From positions 1,426,001 to 1,490,000 of the forward strand of contig NC_015416.1 of the NCBI RefSeq assembly GCF_000204415.1: 64,000 nt of DNA. The letters run 5' to 3'. Every line of letters starts with the position of its first letter. The stretch's first letter is position 1. Source of the DNA: Methanothrix soehngenii GP6 (GTDB lineage Archaea > Halobacteriota > Methanosarcinia > Methanotrichales > Methanotrichaceae). The notes beneath the pieces are model-generated. The model saw only the letters and a program-made list of their open reading frames with translations, had not been told where the DNA came from and ran no database searches. The translations under genes and the position numbers were made by a program. Positions 18,064 through 27,330 of the stretch are shown here, piece by piece.

Positions 18064-18758
18064 AGGTGAGACCTCCTGTATCCCGTTCTCTTAACCACAT
18101 CGCCCACCAGTATGAGGGCGCTGTGGTCTATCTTCGCCTCTTCTACCTTATCGGCGATATCATCTATTGTTCCGCACAATACCTGCTGGTCCGGCCAGGA
18201 GGCGTGATAGACCACCGCCACCGGAGTTGTGCCCGGCAGGTCTAAGGACTGGACTATGTCCCTGATCTTGTCGATTCCCAGAAATATGGCCATGGTCGTT
18301 CCCAGGCGGCTGAGGGTGGGCAGGTCGTCCTTTGCCAGCGTGGTCCCTTTGGGCCTGGTTACGATCAGAGATTCAGAGATCCCCTTGAGGGTAAGCTGGG
18401 TCTTCAGAGCGGCGGAGGCGGCAAAGAGGGAGGAGACTCCGGGAACCACCTCCACCTCTATTCCCATCTCTTCCAGGGGTTTCATCTGCTCTAATATGGC
18501 GCCATAGATCGAAGGGTCGCCGCTGTGCAGTCGCACTACCTTCTTTCCCGCTCGCAGGAACTCGACCATCTTTGCCTGGGTCTCCTCTATAGACAGTCCA
18601 TTGCTGTCGACCTTGATGGCTCTCAATCCCTCCAGGAGCTGGGGGTTGACCAGAGAGCCGGCGTACACCACCAGGTCCGCCTCCTCCAAGAGCCTCTTGC
18701 CCTTGACGGTGATCAGCTCCGGGTCGCCCGGTCCCGCCCCTACGAAGTAGACCTTCAT
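18048..18758 (-). CDS. cbiF: Cobalt-precorrin-4 C11-methyltransferase
   Basis: 236 residues. [16 protein letters not shown] at the N-terminus and [16 protein letters not shown] in the middle are the SAM-binding loops; the pattern throughout is that of CbiF/CobM. It methylates C11. Its ATG overlaps the cbiL stop by 4 nt, and its own 3' end overlaps the extended cbiG. Confidence 0.93.
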   Translation of the reverse strand: MKVYFVGAGPGDPELITVKGKRLLEEADLVVYAGSLVNPQLLEGLRAIKVDSNGLSIEETQAKMVEFLRAGKKVVRLHSGDPSIYGAILEQMKPLEEMGIEVEVVPGVSSLFAASAALKTQLTLKGISESLIVTRPKGTTLAKDDLPTLSRLGTTMAIFLGIDKIRDIVQSLDLPGTTPVAVVYHASWPDQQVLCGTIDDIADKVEEAKIDHSALILVGDVVKRTGYRRSHLYRSR

Positions 18759-19363
18759 TCTCTCCTCCGGGCCAAGAGGACGCTGAAGTAATCGCTCCTC
18801 TCCGGCATCTCTCCCCGGACGATCCTCTCCTCCGGGGTAAAGAGCCTCATGCCCAATGTGAAATCCTCATAACCCTCTTCTCGTAGCTCCTCAGCCAGCT
18901 TCCTGGGCCTGGTGGCCTTTATCCTGATCACCGACTGCACCTGGGATCCGTCCGAGACCAGAAAAGACCTCTCCAAAGGTACATCGAATCTGGAGGCCAG
19001 GGCTGGGACCACTCCCACCCCGGGAATGGTCTGGATCTCTATTCCCGGATGGCGCTCTTCTATCACCCTCTTCAGATGGCTGAAGGTGGAGAAGGTGTTG
19101 ATGTCGCCGATGCAGGCAAAGCCCACCTGGCTGGTGCCAGCGTCCTGGGCGATGATATCTGCATTTTTCTGCCAGATCCTTTTCAACTCCAGTTCATCCT
19201 GGATCATGGGGAAATCCAGGATCTGGGGGGAGGAGTAGGGCCTGGCCAGCTCTGCTGCCATCTCCCCTGGAACATAGACCCGCTTGCAGCTCTTCAAGGC
19301 CGCTGCTGCCTTGAAGGTCAATAGCTGCGGATCGCCCGGTCCTAGGCTTATGCCGATTAACAT
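18755..19363 (-). CDS. cbiL: Cobalt-factor II C20-methyltransferase
   Basis: 202 residues from ATG 19363. The ORF is open far upstream, but that extension is a shadow of cbiT in another frame. [20 protein letters not shown] is the family N-terminus and [13 protein letters not shown] the central loop (the family usually has GDP/S there). It methylates C20 early in the pathway. It overlaps cbiT by 7 nt. Confidence 0.9.
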   Translation of the reverse strand: MLIGISLGPGDPQLLTFKAAAALKSCKRVYVPGEMAAELARPYSSPQILDFPMIQDELELKRIWQKNADIIAQDAGTSQVGFACIGDINTFSTFSHLKRVIEERHPGIEIQTIPGVGVVPALASRFDVPLERSFLVSDGSQVQSVIRIKATRPRKLAEELREEGYEDFTLGMRLFTPEERIVRGEMPERSDYFSVLLARRRE

Positions 19364-19869
19364 TTGCCGATCACCATGAATATGGGGTTTATGGGCTTGA
19401 AGGCAATGTCCCCCGCCAGGTCGTAGCCCCGATTGATGTGAATCTGCAGGATCTCCCTGAAAATGCCTTCCTTTTTCATCAGCTCTGCCACCTTGCTGGC
19501 AATTCCTATCCTGGCCAGGTCGACGACGATCATGCATCCCGGGCTGGCCTTCTCCAGCAGAAGGGGAAGGAATCTGTCTATTCCTCGGGTGCCGCCGATA
19601 AAGCATCTGTCCACCGCTGGCAGCCGGGGTATGATCTCCTCTGCCTCGCCCAGGAGGAATTTCCCGCATTCAACCAGTTCTCTGCTGAGATTTATCGCCT
19701 CTGGTCGGCGGTCCAGGCCGTAGATCCTGTCTGTGTAGCATGAGGCGGCCAGGGAGACTGCCCCTGAGCCGCAGCCTATATCCAGGAACAGATCGCCAGG
19801 CCTGATGGCCAGCTTCCCCATGGCGATGTGGATGTTCTCCTCTGCTGTCGCCGTGCCCGGAAGCTTCAT
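19357..19869 (-). CDS. cbiT: Cobalt-precorrin-6B C15-methyltransferase (decarboxylating)
   Basis: 170 residues. Class I SAM methyltransferase with the glycine motif LDIGCGSGAVSLAAS and, before it, the family N-terminus MKLPGTATAEEN. ATG 19869 is preferred over 19953: a TATA-like cttttatt lies about 25-30 nt upstream on the minus strand, so the message may be leaderless. It decarboxylates and methylates C15. First gene of the eight-gene cobalamin operon, divergent from the ATP-grasp gene. Confidence 0.88.
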   Translation of the reverse strand: MKLPGTATAEENIHIAMGKLAIRPGDLFLDIGCGSGAVSLAASCYTDRIYGLDRRPEAINLSRELVECGKFLLGEAEEIIPRLPAVDRCFIGGTRGIDRFLPLLLEKASPGCMIVVDLARIGIASKVAELMKKEGIFREILQIHINRGYDLAGDIAFKPINPIFMVIGKC

Positions 19870-20024
19870 GGGCTTTAGGAGAAGTGGGCTGGAATAAAAG
19901 GTTAATTGATGATCTCTTGCTTCTTTGTCTCTTGCCGATCTCCCTCCTCTCAATAGCCCTGTCTTTCGGCCTCTTCGGCCATAAGACTAGTATAGCCTGC
20001 TCTTCATTGGCAGTTCGAGAATTC

Positions 20025-20939
20025 ATGGACATCTTCGTTGCCGAGTATGCATCCGCCCTGGGTCTGGGCGGCACACATGAGCTGGAGGGCAGAGCCATGC
20101 TCTCCTGTCTGGTGGAGAGCTTCGCGTCCAGCGGACACGAGGTGGCCTATCCCACCTCTGGGCCCAGGTTAAAAGAGGGCAAGCCCATAATGCTTGAGGC
20201 TGGGAGGGATTTTGGGTCTCTCCTGCAGTCGATCGAGGCAGAAGCATGCCTGCTGATCGCTCCTGATGGCCTGCAGCCGCATTTTTTGGAGATAATCGAA
20301 GGCCGGACGGCCAATCTTGGCTCTAGCCCCGCTGCCGCCAGTCTGGCTGCGGACAAGCTACTCTCTACCCAGGCGCTCGCGCGCTCCGGCGTTCCAGTGG
20401 CAGAAATCGTGGACCGGCCCGATCCGGTGGATAAGGGCTGCCTGCAGTATGTGGTCAAGCCGCGCACCGGCTCGGGCTCGGAAGGGGTGAGGATCAGCTC
20501 CTTTGTCCGGGCGGGCCCGGAGGAGATCGTCACCCGCTACCATGAGGGGCTGCACCTCTCCGCCAGCTTCATCGTGGGGAAAGAGGGTTTTCTGCCCTTA
20601 ACCCTCAACCGCCAGCTGATCGACTTTGCCGATGGGAAGATGAGATATCAGGGAAGCCAGGTGCCCTACCGCACTCCCCGGGCGGCGGAGATCTGGGAGG
20701 CGGCGGAGAAGGCGGCAGATGTCCTGGCTTTGCGCGGTTACGCGGGCATAGATTATGTTTTGGGCGAACGACCGTGGGCAGTGGATGTGAACGCCCGGCC
20801 AACGACATCCATCATCGGCATCGCCCGGGTGATGAAAGAGGAGATCGGGGAGCTGATACTGCAGGCAAAGTTTGGCGGGATGCCGGAGCGGGTGCATGTG
20901 ACAGGGGAGTACACGTTCCTGAAGGGAGAGCTCGGTTGA
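20025..20939 (+). CDS. mfnD: ATP-grasp ligase, probable tyramine-glutamate ligase of methanofuran synthesis
   Basis: 304 residues from ATG 20025. N-terminal EYASALGLGGTHELEGRAML and the ATP-grasp core (VVKPRTGSGSEGVRI; GIDYVLGERPWAVDVNARPTT with metal-binding Asp and Asn) fit the MfnD-type ligases, which join glutamate to tyramine in methanofuran synthesis. It could be another small ATP-grasp ligase; the assignment rests on the overall pattern. A decayed copy of its last 67 codons follows at 21257. Confidence 0.75.
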   Translation: MDIFVAEYASALGLGGTHELEGRAMLSCLVESFASSGHEVAYPTSGPRLKEGKPIMLEAGRDFGSLLQSIEAEACLLIAPDGLQPHFLEIIEGRTANLGSSPAAASLAADKLLSTQALARSGVPVAEIVDRPDPVDKGCLQYVVKPRTGSGSEGVRISSFVRAGPEEIVTRYHEGLHLSASFIVGKEGFLPLTLNRQLIDFADGKMRYQGSQVPYRTPRAAEIWEAAEKAADVLALRGYAGIDYVLGERPWAVDVNARPTTSIIGIARVMKEEIGELILQAKFGGMPERVHVTGEYTFLKGELG

Positions 20940-20996
20940 TTAAGAGTAATCCCATTGAGAGATAAGCATAATAGCGAGCATAAGAGATTGGAAACC

Positions 20997-21155
20997 ATGT
21001 CCGAAAAAAAGCACGCCTGCGACTCCTGCCCCCTGCGAAGATACTCTGACAAGCACCCAGACTCCGTGGTAGCCAGAATCTGGCGCTGGCATACCGGTTG
21101 GTGCCCCGGCTGGAAGGCCTATCAGGTGTCGCTGGCTGAGACGGCATCCCGCTAA
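20997..21155 (+). CDS. Small Cys/Trp-rich protein
   Basis: 52 residues. C-x2-C (ACDSCPLRRY) and a later HTGWCPGWKAY give three cysteines, with a basic and aromatic middle. It is probably a small metal- or nucleic-acid-binding protein. It resembles short conserved archaeal proteins but I cannot name a family. It lies between the intact ATP-grasp gene and its decayed copy. Confidence 0.6.
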   Translation: MSEKKHACDSCPLRRYSDKHPDSVVARIWRWHTGWCPGWKAYQVSLAETASR

Positions 21156-21256
21156 ATCTGCTAAGCCACGAATATGAGGAAAAAATGGCCCCTCCCTGTA
21201 TCGGATCGTGATGCAACATTCGGCCACGCGTTTTGGTCTTCGCCAAATGGCGTTTG

Positions 21257-21457
21257 ATCGACTTCGTGCTGGGGGAACGACCCTAGGCGGTGGATGTGAA
21301 CGCCCGGCCCACGACATCCATCATCGGCATCGCCAGGGTGATGAAAGAAAAGATCGGAGAGCTGATCGTCAGGGCCCGGTTTGGGGGATTGCCGGAGATG
21401 GTGCACCTGGGGGGAGAGAGCATATTCCGCAAAGGGGACTTAGCCCTTATGGCCTGA
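21257..21457 (+). pseudogene. Decayed partial copy of the upstream ATP-grasp gene (3' end)
   Basis: Translation gives IDFVLGERP, a stop, then AVDVNARPTTSIIGIARVMKE and further matches to the C-terminus of the gene at 20025, ending RKGDLALMA. The Trp codon of the intact copy (tgg) is tag here. Similarity starts abruptly in the middle of the ATP-grasp domain, so this is a partial tandem duplication. Nothing indicates it is expressed. Confidence 0.85.
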
Positions 21458-21500
21458 TGAGATTTCCATGCGGGTGCGATCCCTCCCTTCGCCCCCCAAA

Positions 21501-22481
21501 TCAAGCCTCCAGAAACTCCGCCGTCTTCATGAACTCGACCACATCGTTTTCGCTGGGCAGGTCGGTGCTCGCTCCCGGGGTGACGATGTTCAGGGCGGCC
21601 ACAGCGGAGGCGAACTTTACAGCTTCTTCATTCGAGTATCCATGGTATTTGGCATGGATGAATCCAGCGGTGAAGCTATCTCCCCCGCCGGTCGTGTCCA
21701 CCACTTTGACCTTGTAGGAGGGCACCCGGAAGGTCCGTTCATTATCCAAAACCAGCGCGCCTCTGACATCCAGGGTGACGATCACCGTCTCTGCTCCATA
21801 ATCCTTCAGCTTCTTGATAGCGGAATCGACATCCTTCTCCCCGGTTATCAGCATCGACTCCTTGCCGTTCATGATTATCACCTGGCTGTTATGCATGGCA
21901 TGCTTCAGCTCCTCTGGTCGGTGGTTGACCATGCTCATGCTGGGATTCGTGATGATGTAGATACCTCTTTTTTTCGCCTCTTCTATGGCCTTTTTCATCA
22001 GCGCCATATTCTCCTGGCTTATCAGGCTGGTAAGGACCATGGTATCGATCTTATCAAAGACCTCAGGATTGAGGTCCTCTTCACCCAGCAGGGCATTGGC
22101 CCCTCTGCTGGTCAGAACGGTCTTCTCGCCGTTATAGAGAAAGACCAAAGACATCCCGGTCAGGCCCTCCTTTAAGGTGACATATTTGGTGATTGCGCCG
22201 TGAATCCTCAGGTTTCTCAGGTATTCCTCGCCGTGGTCCTCTTTGCCCACTGAACCGAGGATGTAAGTGGTTGTGCCCAATTCTGCCAGGTTGGTTGCCA
22301 GGTTGTGTGCTGAGCCTCCGGTATCCTGGCTGAGCTGATCGAGGGTGATCTTGGAGTCGAAGGGAAAACAGAGGTTGTCATTTACCACCTTGAACTTCTC
22401 AGATCTGGCAATCAGGTCTACGATTATACCGCCCACTACGAGCACGCCCTTATGGCTAATGCTGCATTCTTCAAATGGCAT
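21501..22481 (-). CDS. PfkB-family carbohydrate/nucleoside kinase
   Basis: About 326 residues from ATG 22481. VVGGIIVDLIAR at the N-terminus, the GGSAHNLATNLAELG motif, and the catalytic signature DTTGGGDSFTAGF with base Asp near the C-terminus are all present, so it is likely active. Possible substrates are a sugar, adenosine or ribose derivative; not resolvable by eye. The ORF is open to 22595, but the extension lacks family similarity. Confidence 0.85.
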   Translation of the reverse strand: MPFEECSISHKGVLVVGGIIVDLIARSEKFKVVNDNLCFPFDSKITLDQLSQDTGGSAHNLATNLAELGTTTYILGSVGKEDHGEEYLRNLRIHGAITKYVTLKEGLTGMSLVFLYNGEKTVLTSRGANALLGEEDLNPEVFDKIDTMVLTSLISQENMALMKKAIEEAKKRGIYIITNPSMSMVNHRPEELKHAMHNSQVIIMNGKESMLITGEKDVDSAIKKLKDYGAETVIVTLDVRGALVLDNERTFRVPSYKVKVVDTTGGGDSFTAGFIHAKYHGYSNEEAVKFASAVAALNIVTPGASTDLPSENDVVEFMKTAEFLEA

Positions 22482-22657
22482 GCTGATATGGATAGCTCTG
22501 CTGATAGATAACATTAAGGGCCCTATCCGCCCGAAGGGCCGAAGGGAGCCTTCACGCTTTCCAGAATGCTGGCCATCATCTTCGGTCGTATACAAGGCTC
22601 TCTTTTCCCTTGGTTCATTCCTATTTCATCCTCATTTCATCATAATTTCTCCTCATT

Positions 22658-23425
22658 TCATTTCCAGGCAAAAGAGAAGAGAGACGGGCCTTCTGCCAGG
22701 TAGATCAGGCCAAGCAGCAGAGGCTGATGGAGGATATAGATGGCCAGAGAGTTGCGGCCCAAGAATATGAGCCCTCTGACCGGAGGCCAGGCACTGATAT
22801 CGGGCAGGGGAAAGCGGCGGCCGAGATCTTTGTAGAGCAATGCTCCCCCGGCCATACCCATCAGCACCACCCCAAACCAGGGCAATAGAGGCACATAGTC
22901 CAGGGAGGTGAAGCTTCGGGGAGCCAGGCCCAGCCAGATGAGCCAGAAAAAGTCGACCTCAAGCTCCTGGATGTACAGGCCCAGCAAGATCGCTGCCAGC
23001 CCTAAAAGGAGGTTCATTCTGCCCAGGCGGAGGAGGGGATAGGCTAAGAGTATGGAAATGGAGATGAGGTGGAGTATTCCAAAGACAATAAATCCCCTTC
23101 CAATGACGATATAGGTTACAAGGGTAATTCCCAGGGCCAGGCTCATTATCCAGAGGCTTCTTTTCAAGAGCCTGAAAGGGTATTGATTCCGCTGGCCGGC
23201 CAATTTCGCCCGGGAATAGCTCAGGGTGAGGGAGATGCCAACCAGCAGGAGAAAGAGGGAGGCAGTGAAGCGGGCCAGATAAAACCAGAATCCTCCGGAC
23301 AGATCAATCTCATGGATCCTGAAGAAGTCCAGGTCATACGCCAGGTGGAAGATGACCATCATTACAATGGCCAGTCCTCGAAGAAAATCCACCTCCCAGA
23401 GGCAGACCGTCCGGCGGTCATCCAT
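22658..23425 (-). CDS. DUF1624 / heparan-alpha-glucosaminide acetyltransferase-like membrane protein
   Basis: 255 residues with about seven hydrophobic helices. The N-terminus EVDFLRGLAIVMMVIFHLAYDL, with its conserved Asp-Arg and His, and the C-terminal GRNSLAIYILHQPLL are typical of the DUF1624/acyltransferase-3-like family, which may transfer acyl groups across the membrane. Convergent or isolated from neighbours; no partner is evident. Confidence 0.82.
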   Translation of the reverse strand: MDDRRTVCLWEVDFLRGLAIVMMVIFHLAYDLDFFRIHEIDLSGGFWFYLARFTASLFLLLVGISLTLSYSRAKLAGQRNQYPFRLLKRSLWIMSLALGITLVTYIVIGRGFIVFGILHLISISILLAYPLLRLGRMNLLLGLAAILLGLYIQELEVDFFWLIWLGLAPRSFTSLDYVPLLPWFGVVLMGMAGGALLYKDLGRRFPLPDISAWPPVRGLIFLGRNSLAIYILHQPLLLGLIYLAEGPSLFSFAWK

Positions 23426-23483
23426 AGAGCATGATGTGCGGCCAGTGCTTAATAGGTATGGTTCTGATCGCTAAATTTTCTTG

Positions 23484-23624
23484 TCAGACCAAACGGACAT
23501 CTCTTTTCCCTCTTACTTTCTCGTACAGTCTTCTGTCCAGTGTCAACAGCGGCATTCCTTTCTCCTGTGCCGCCGCCAGGAAGGTTTCTAGCCATGCGCT
23601 CGGAGAGGCCCCACCCGGCTGCCA
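23484..23624 (-). pseudogene. C-terminal fragment of a PIN-domain protein
   Basis: Minus-strand translation ends AQEKGMPLLTLDRRLYEKVRG and RDVRLV before a stop, the usual C-terminal strand-helix of PIN nucleases (VapC-like, with the late TLDRRL motif). An in-frame stop at 23625-23627 cuts off everything upstream and no acidic N-terminal motifs are found nearby, so it is a remnant. Confidence 0.55.
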
Positions 23625-23724
23625 CTATGCCAAATTAGATCTGTCAGTTGTCCCAGGCTTTGGGAAGGACGGCGAAAAGGGTAAAATGAAAGAGGGGCTT
23701 TGAGAAGACCGAGATGTTTTGACC

Positions 23725-23901
23725 ATGAGCGAGCAGAACCGCAGGTACGTTCAAAAGGAGATCGGCAGGCTCCTCTCCGATATCTGGCGGATTAAAGGGC
23801 TGGCGGAGCAGGAGTATGGCCCGCAGCACATCATCACCAAAAAACTCACAGGCATGCATGGGGATGCACAATTGCTGCTGCAGGAGGCTGCTGGCAAATA
23901 G
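23725..23901 (+). CDS. Small hypothetical protein
   Basis: 58 residues, highly charged and helical (NRRYVQKEIGRLLSDIWRIKGLAE). No family recognised and no strong SD upstream (gaccatg). Coding is plausible from composition only. Confidence 0.4.
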   Translation: MSEQNRRYVQKEIGRLLSDIWRIKGLAEQEYGPQHIITKKLTGMHGDAQLLLQEAAGK

Positions 23902-24151
23902 TTGTGAGAACTGCAATGTCGCCCAGAGGATCTTCTTCCAACATCTTTTCACCAGCCGAGCATCTCTTTGCCCTGGAATCGTCCGCTGCCATCAAGCGAA
24001 AGTTTTTTATATCGGCAATTGCCGTATATAGTAATTGGCAAAGGTCGAAGCATCTTTTCCTCCTACATCACTGACTTTTGCCTCCCTCCTTCTTACTCTA
24101 AAATACGGCAGGTCATAGGCTTAAATAAAGAGAGTGAGAAAATTAACTATA

Positions 24152-24871
24152 ATGCGCAGGCTGACCGCTTATATCTCCGGCAAGGTTCAGAAGACTGGCT
24201 ACCGGGCCAGGGTGGTTTCCATTGCCAGGGACTTTGGACTGACCGGCTACGTCCAGAACCTCGATGACGGCCGGGTCAAGGTGGTGGCAGAAGGGCAAGA
24301 CTACGACCTGGGGAGCCTACTTGCCGCCATAGACATCAAGAATACTCTGATTCAGGTGGCAGATATCCAGAAGGAGTATTCAGCTGCAGCAAATGAGTTC
24401 CAGGGATTTTTTAAGGTGGTCTCGGGCAGTGGAGAGACCGATCAGAGGATCGATCAAGCAGCGGAATTGCTCAAGGAGCTGATCTCTGTAAACAAGGATG
24501 TGCTGAAGGAGATAAAAGCCACCAGAGTGGAACTGAAAGATGAGATACGAGCCACTCGCGAGGAGCTCAAGGAAGAGATAAGGGCCACTCGCGATGAGGT
24601 GAAAGCCACGCGTGACGAGGTCAAAGCCACCCGCGTAGAACTAAAGGACGAGATAAGGGTCACAAGAGACGACCTGAAAGCGGAGATCGTTGGGGTAAGA
24701 GATCAGGTCAAATCATCCGCAGATCTGCTGGCAGAAAAAATAGACTCCGCCAAAGAGGAAATCGCAGTTAGTATTGATGATATCCGTTCAGATTATAGAG
24801 ATGATCTAACCGAGAGGCTGGCAAAGATAGAAGAGGACATCTCGCAGATAAAGGCTAAAACAGGAATCTGA
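24152..24871 (+). CDS. Acylphosphatase-domain protein with a C-terminal hendecad coiled coil
   Basis: 239 residues. Residues 3-90 form an acylphosphatase domain (SGKVQKTGYRARVVSIA; GYVQNLDDGRVKVVAEG) in which the catalytic Arg and Asn positions are kept. Then a linker, then residues about 115-205 in repeats of the form EIRATRDELKD, mostly 11 residues long with two 7-residue units, followed by more helix. Stand-alone acylphosphatases are about 90 residues. The N-terminal domain may hydrolyse acyl phosphates or bind phosphate; the coiled coil suggests oligomerisation. Confidence 0.8.
   Translation: MRRLTAYISGKVQKTGYRARVVSIARDFGLTGYVQNLDDGRVKVVAEGQDYDLGSLLAAIDIKNTLIQVADIQKEYSAAANEFQGFFKVVSGSGETDQRIDQAAELLKELISVNKDVLKEIKATRVELKDEIRATREELKEEIRATRDEVKATRDEVKATRVELKDEIRVTRDDLKAEIVGVRDQVKSSADLLAEKIDSAKEEIAVSIDDIRSDYRDDLTERLAKIEEDISQIKAKTGI
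24508..24710 (+). repeat. In-gene repeat encoding hendecad units
   Basis: About seven imperfect copies of a 33-nt unit (two cut to 21 nt) that encode the EIRATRDELK repeats. The copies differ mostly by synonymous changes, so the repeat is kept at the protein level. Confidence 0.7.
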
Positions 24872-24914
24872 TTCTAGGGCAATTGCCTGAAAAAAAGATG
24901 CTAGAGATATCCCT

Positions 24915-25928
24915 TCAAAGGATTATCTCTATGTCCAGCTCTTCTGCCAGCTCTTTGTAGCGGTTCCTGATGGTGACCTCTGTCACTCCTGCCACATCTG
25001 CCACCTCGCGCTGTGTGCGCCGGTCCCCGCAGAGGATGGAGGCGATATATATAGCGGCTGCGGCCACGCCAGTGGGCCCGCGCCCGCTGGTGAGCTCCTT
25101 TTCCGCGGCCTGGCGGAGGATCTCAATTCCCTTCGCCTGCACCTCGCCCTTCAGATTCAGGCCGGAGCAGAAGCGGGGGATGTAGTCGATGGGGCTGGTG
25201 GGCATGAGCTTCAAGGCCAGCTCCCGGGACACAAACCGGTATGTCCTGCCGATCTCTTTTCTCGATACCCTGGATACCTCTGCGATCTCATCCAGGGTAC
25301 GAGGCACATTGCACTGGCGGCAGGCGGCATAGAGCGCTGCTGCTGCCACGCCTTCAATGCTCCGCCCCCGGATGAGGTTCTTGTCTACAGCCTTGCGGTA
25401 GACAACCGCCGCCGTCTCCCGCACATTTCTGGATAGACCTAGAGCTGATGCCATTCGGTCCAGCTCAGACAGGGCAAAGGCTAGGTTTCGCTCTGTGGCA
25501 TTGCTGACCCGGATGCGCCTCTGCCATTTTCTCAAGCGGTAGAGCTGAGCCCTATTCTTGGAGGATATGGTCTTGCCATATGAGTCCCTGTTCCTCCAGT
25601 CGATCATGGTGGAGAGTCCCTTGTCGTGGATGGTGTACGTCATGGGCGCCCCAACCCTCGACCTCTTCATGCGTTGATCGTGGTCGAAGGCTCTCCATTC
25701 CGGCCCCTGATCTATGAAGTTCTCATCGATCACCAGGCCGCAGTCGGAGCAAACCAGTTCTGCTCGTTCATAGTCGCGCACCAGGGTGTGGCTCTTGCAC
25801 TCTGGGCACTCGACTGTAAACTTCTCAAACTCGTCTACCTTCTCTTTCTCGCGTCTGAGCCGGGTACGCTCCTTGAGCTTCTCCGGCTCTGCCCTCTCTA
25901 TCTCTCTCAGCTTTTCAATTTCTTCCAC
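24915..25928 (-). CDS. tfb: Transcription initiation factor IIB
   Basis: 337 residues, full length. An N-terminal charged region, then a zinc ribbon ([24 protein letters not shown]), B-finger/linker and two cyclin-like repeats (about 140-230 and 235-330). It recruits RNA polymerase to TBP-bound promoters. It overlaps gar1 by 22 nt, an arrangement known in euryarchaeota. Confidence 0.97.
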   Translation of the reverse strand: MEEIEKLREIERAEPEKLKERTRLRREKEKVDEFEKFTVECPECKSHTLVRDYERAELVCSDCGLVIDENFIDQGPEWRAFDHDQRMKRSRVGAPMTYTIHDKGLSTMIDWRNRDSYGKTISSKNRAQLYRLRKWQRRIRVSNATERNLAFALSELDRMASALGLSRNVRETAAVVYRKAVDKNLIRGRSIEGVAAAALYAACRQCNVPRTLDEIAEVSRVSRKEIGRTYRFVSRELALKLMPTSPIDYIPRFCSGLNLKGEVQAKGIEILRQAAEKELTSGRGPTGVAAAAIYIASILCGDRRTQREVADVAGVTEVTIRNRYKELAEELDIEIIL

Positions 25929-26191
25929 TTGCTATCTCTCCCCGGCGCCTCATCGATATAGAGCTTCTTTCCGATGTGGGCAGCGGCATCTGTTCCTCTA
26001 TTCGGCCGAACGATTATATATGGACGATCGATGGGACCGAATATATCGAAAACCTTTCCGACCCTGGTCCTTTTCTGATCCACCACCCAGGAGTTACCCC
26101 TGGGGATAGCGGTCTCGCTTCCAACGATCTCTTCACTCTGGACTATCAGTTTATTCTGCACGACATGAAGCGCGGTGCCTAGTCTCTTCAA
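25907..26191 (-). CDS. gar1: H/ACA RNP component Gar1
   Basis: 94 residues. A beta-barrel protein with the Gar1/Naf1 core ([20 protein letters not shown]). It helps the H/ACA guide RNP make pseudouridine in rRNA. An AT-rich promoter-like stretch (ctatatagat / cttaaatag on the minus strand) lies 20-50 nt upstream. Co-transcribed with tfb. Confidence 0.93.
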   Translation of the reverse strand: MKRLGTALHVVQNKLIVQSEEIVGSETAIPRGNSWVVDQKRTRVGKVFDIFGPIDRPYIIVRPNRGTDAAAHIGKKLYIDEAPGRDSKWKKLKS

Positions 26192-26344
26192 AAGGTCACC
26201 TCATCTATATAGATAAAGAAGTACTATTTAAGCCTTCCGAAAACCATTTATTAAATGAATCCTGCAATCCGCGCCGCGCATGCCCCAAAGGAGACGGAAG
26301 GCCGGACCGAAGCTTTATCTGTTAATGCCGGCTAGTCCTCACTG

Positions 26345-27307
26345 ATGTTTGAGCGTCTTCCAACTATCCCCACATCGCAGGAGCTTTTAGATAAATCATT
26401 CCGGCGCGCCACCCGTGCTGCCGACAATGAGTCCATGGTCCTGAATGCAGGCAATATCCTCTCAGATAACCTTGCCAATTTGATCCGGAAGTTTCCCTCC
26501 TTTGAGAACCTGCCTCCTTTTTACAGAGAGATGGTGGAGATAACGGTTGGCGTAGATAAGATCCGTATCAGCTTATCTCGCCTGCGCTGGGCCTCCAGGC
26601 AGACAAGACTGATAACCAGAGAATATGTGGGAAAGATCCGGCGGGCCAGGGGGACGGACAGCACTCCCCTCCGAAAGTCGGCCTTTGGGCGCTTCTCATC
26701 GGTGATGAGATCGATTGAAAAGGATATGCTGTTCCTGAATTCTGCCCGGAATCTGCTTCGCAAGATGCCGACCATAGACCCGGAAGCTCCAACCATTCTC
26801 ATCGCCGGTTATCCCAATGTGGGGAAATCAAGCTTCATCATCCGCATCACTGGGGCAAAACCAGAAGTGGCAAGCTATCCTTTTACCACTCGGGGGATAA
26901 TTGTGGGCCACTTCGTTCGGGACGATAAGAGGTATCAGGTGGTGGACACTCCCGGATTGCTCGACCGGCCAATGTCGGAGCGAAATGAGATCGAGAGGCA
27001 GACCGTGGCTGCCCTCAGCCATCTGCAGGGGGTAGTGCTATACATTCTGGACCCAAGCGAGCACTGCGGCTATCCTCTGGATTCACAGCTTCGTCTGGCC
27101 GAGGATCTATCCAATTGGATCAGGCTGCCCATGCTGATCGTCGCCAATAAGGTTGATATCAAGAGATACAGTGATCTGGCAGAGATGTCCACCGAGACCG
27201 GAGAAGGCGTCTCTCTAGTGCTGGAGAGGCTGATCGCTCTCCTGGATAGTAAAGGCGATGGACTTGCGGGCAGTTCTGATGCTGATAAGTCTATATTTAT
27301 AAAATGA
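26345..27307 (+). CDS. NOG1-type GTPase
   Basis: 320 residues. N-terminal helical domain (1-145) beginning MFERLPTIPTSQELLDKSFRRA, then an OBG/NOG1-type G domain: G1 GYPNVGKSS (155-163), G3 DTPGLL, G4 NKVD. NOG1 acts in large ribosomal subunit assembly. Archaeal forms lack the eukaryotic C-terminal extension, as here. Confidence 0.92.
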   Translation: MFERLPTIPTSQELLDKSFRRATRAADNESMVLNAGNILSDNLANLIRKFPSFENLPPFYREMVEITVGVDKIRISLSRLRWASRQTRLITREYVGKIRRARGTDSTPLRKSAFGRFSSVMRSIEKDMLFLNSARNLLRKMPTIDPEAPTILIAGYPNVGKSSFIIRITGAKPEVASYPFTTRGIIVGHFVRDDKRYQVVDTPGLLDRPMSERNEIERQTVAALSHLQGVVLYILDPSEHCGYPLDSQLRLAEDLSNWIRLPMLIVANKVDIKRYSDLAEMSTETGEGVSLVLERLIALLDSKGDGLAGSSDADKSIFIK

Positions 27308-27330
27308 TATCTACTATCCCGCCGGAGAAC

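Noticed and set aside
21468-22175. 235-residue plus-strand frame opposite the sugar kinase
   Set aside because: The kinase motifs are on the minus strand; this frame has no motif or SD.
23431-23703. 90-residue plus-strand frame
   Set aside because: Composition not protein-like, and the opposite strand shows a PIN-domain remnant.
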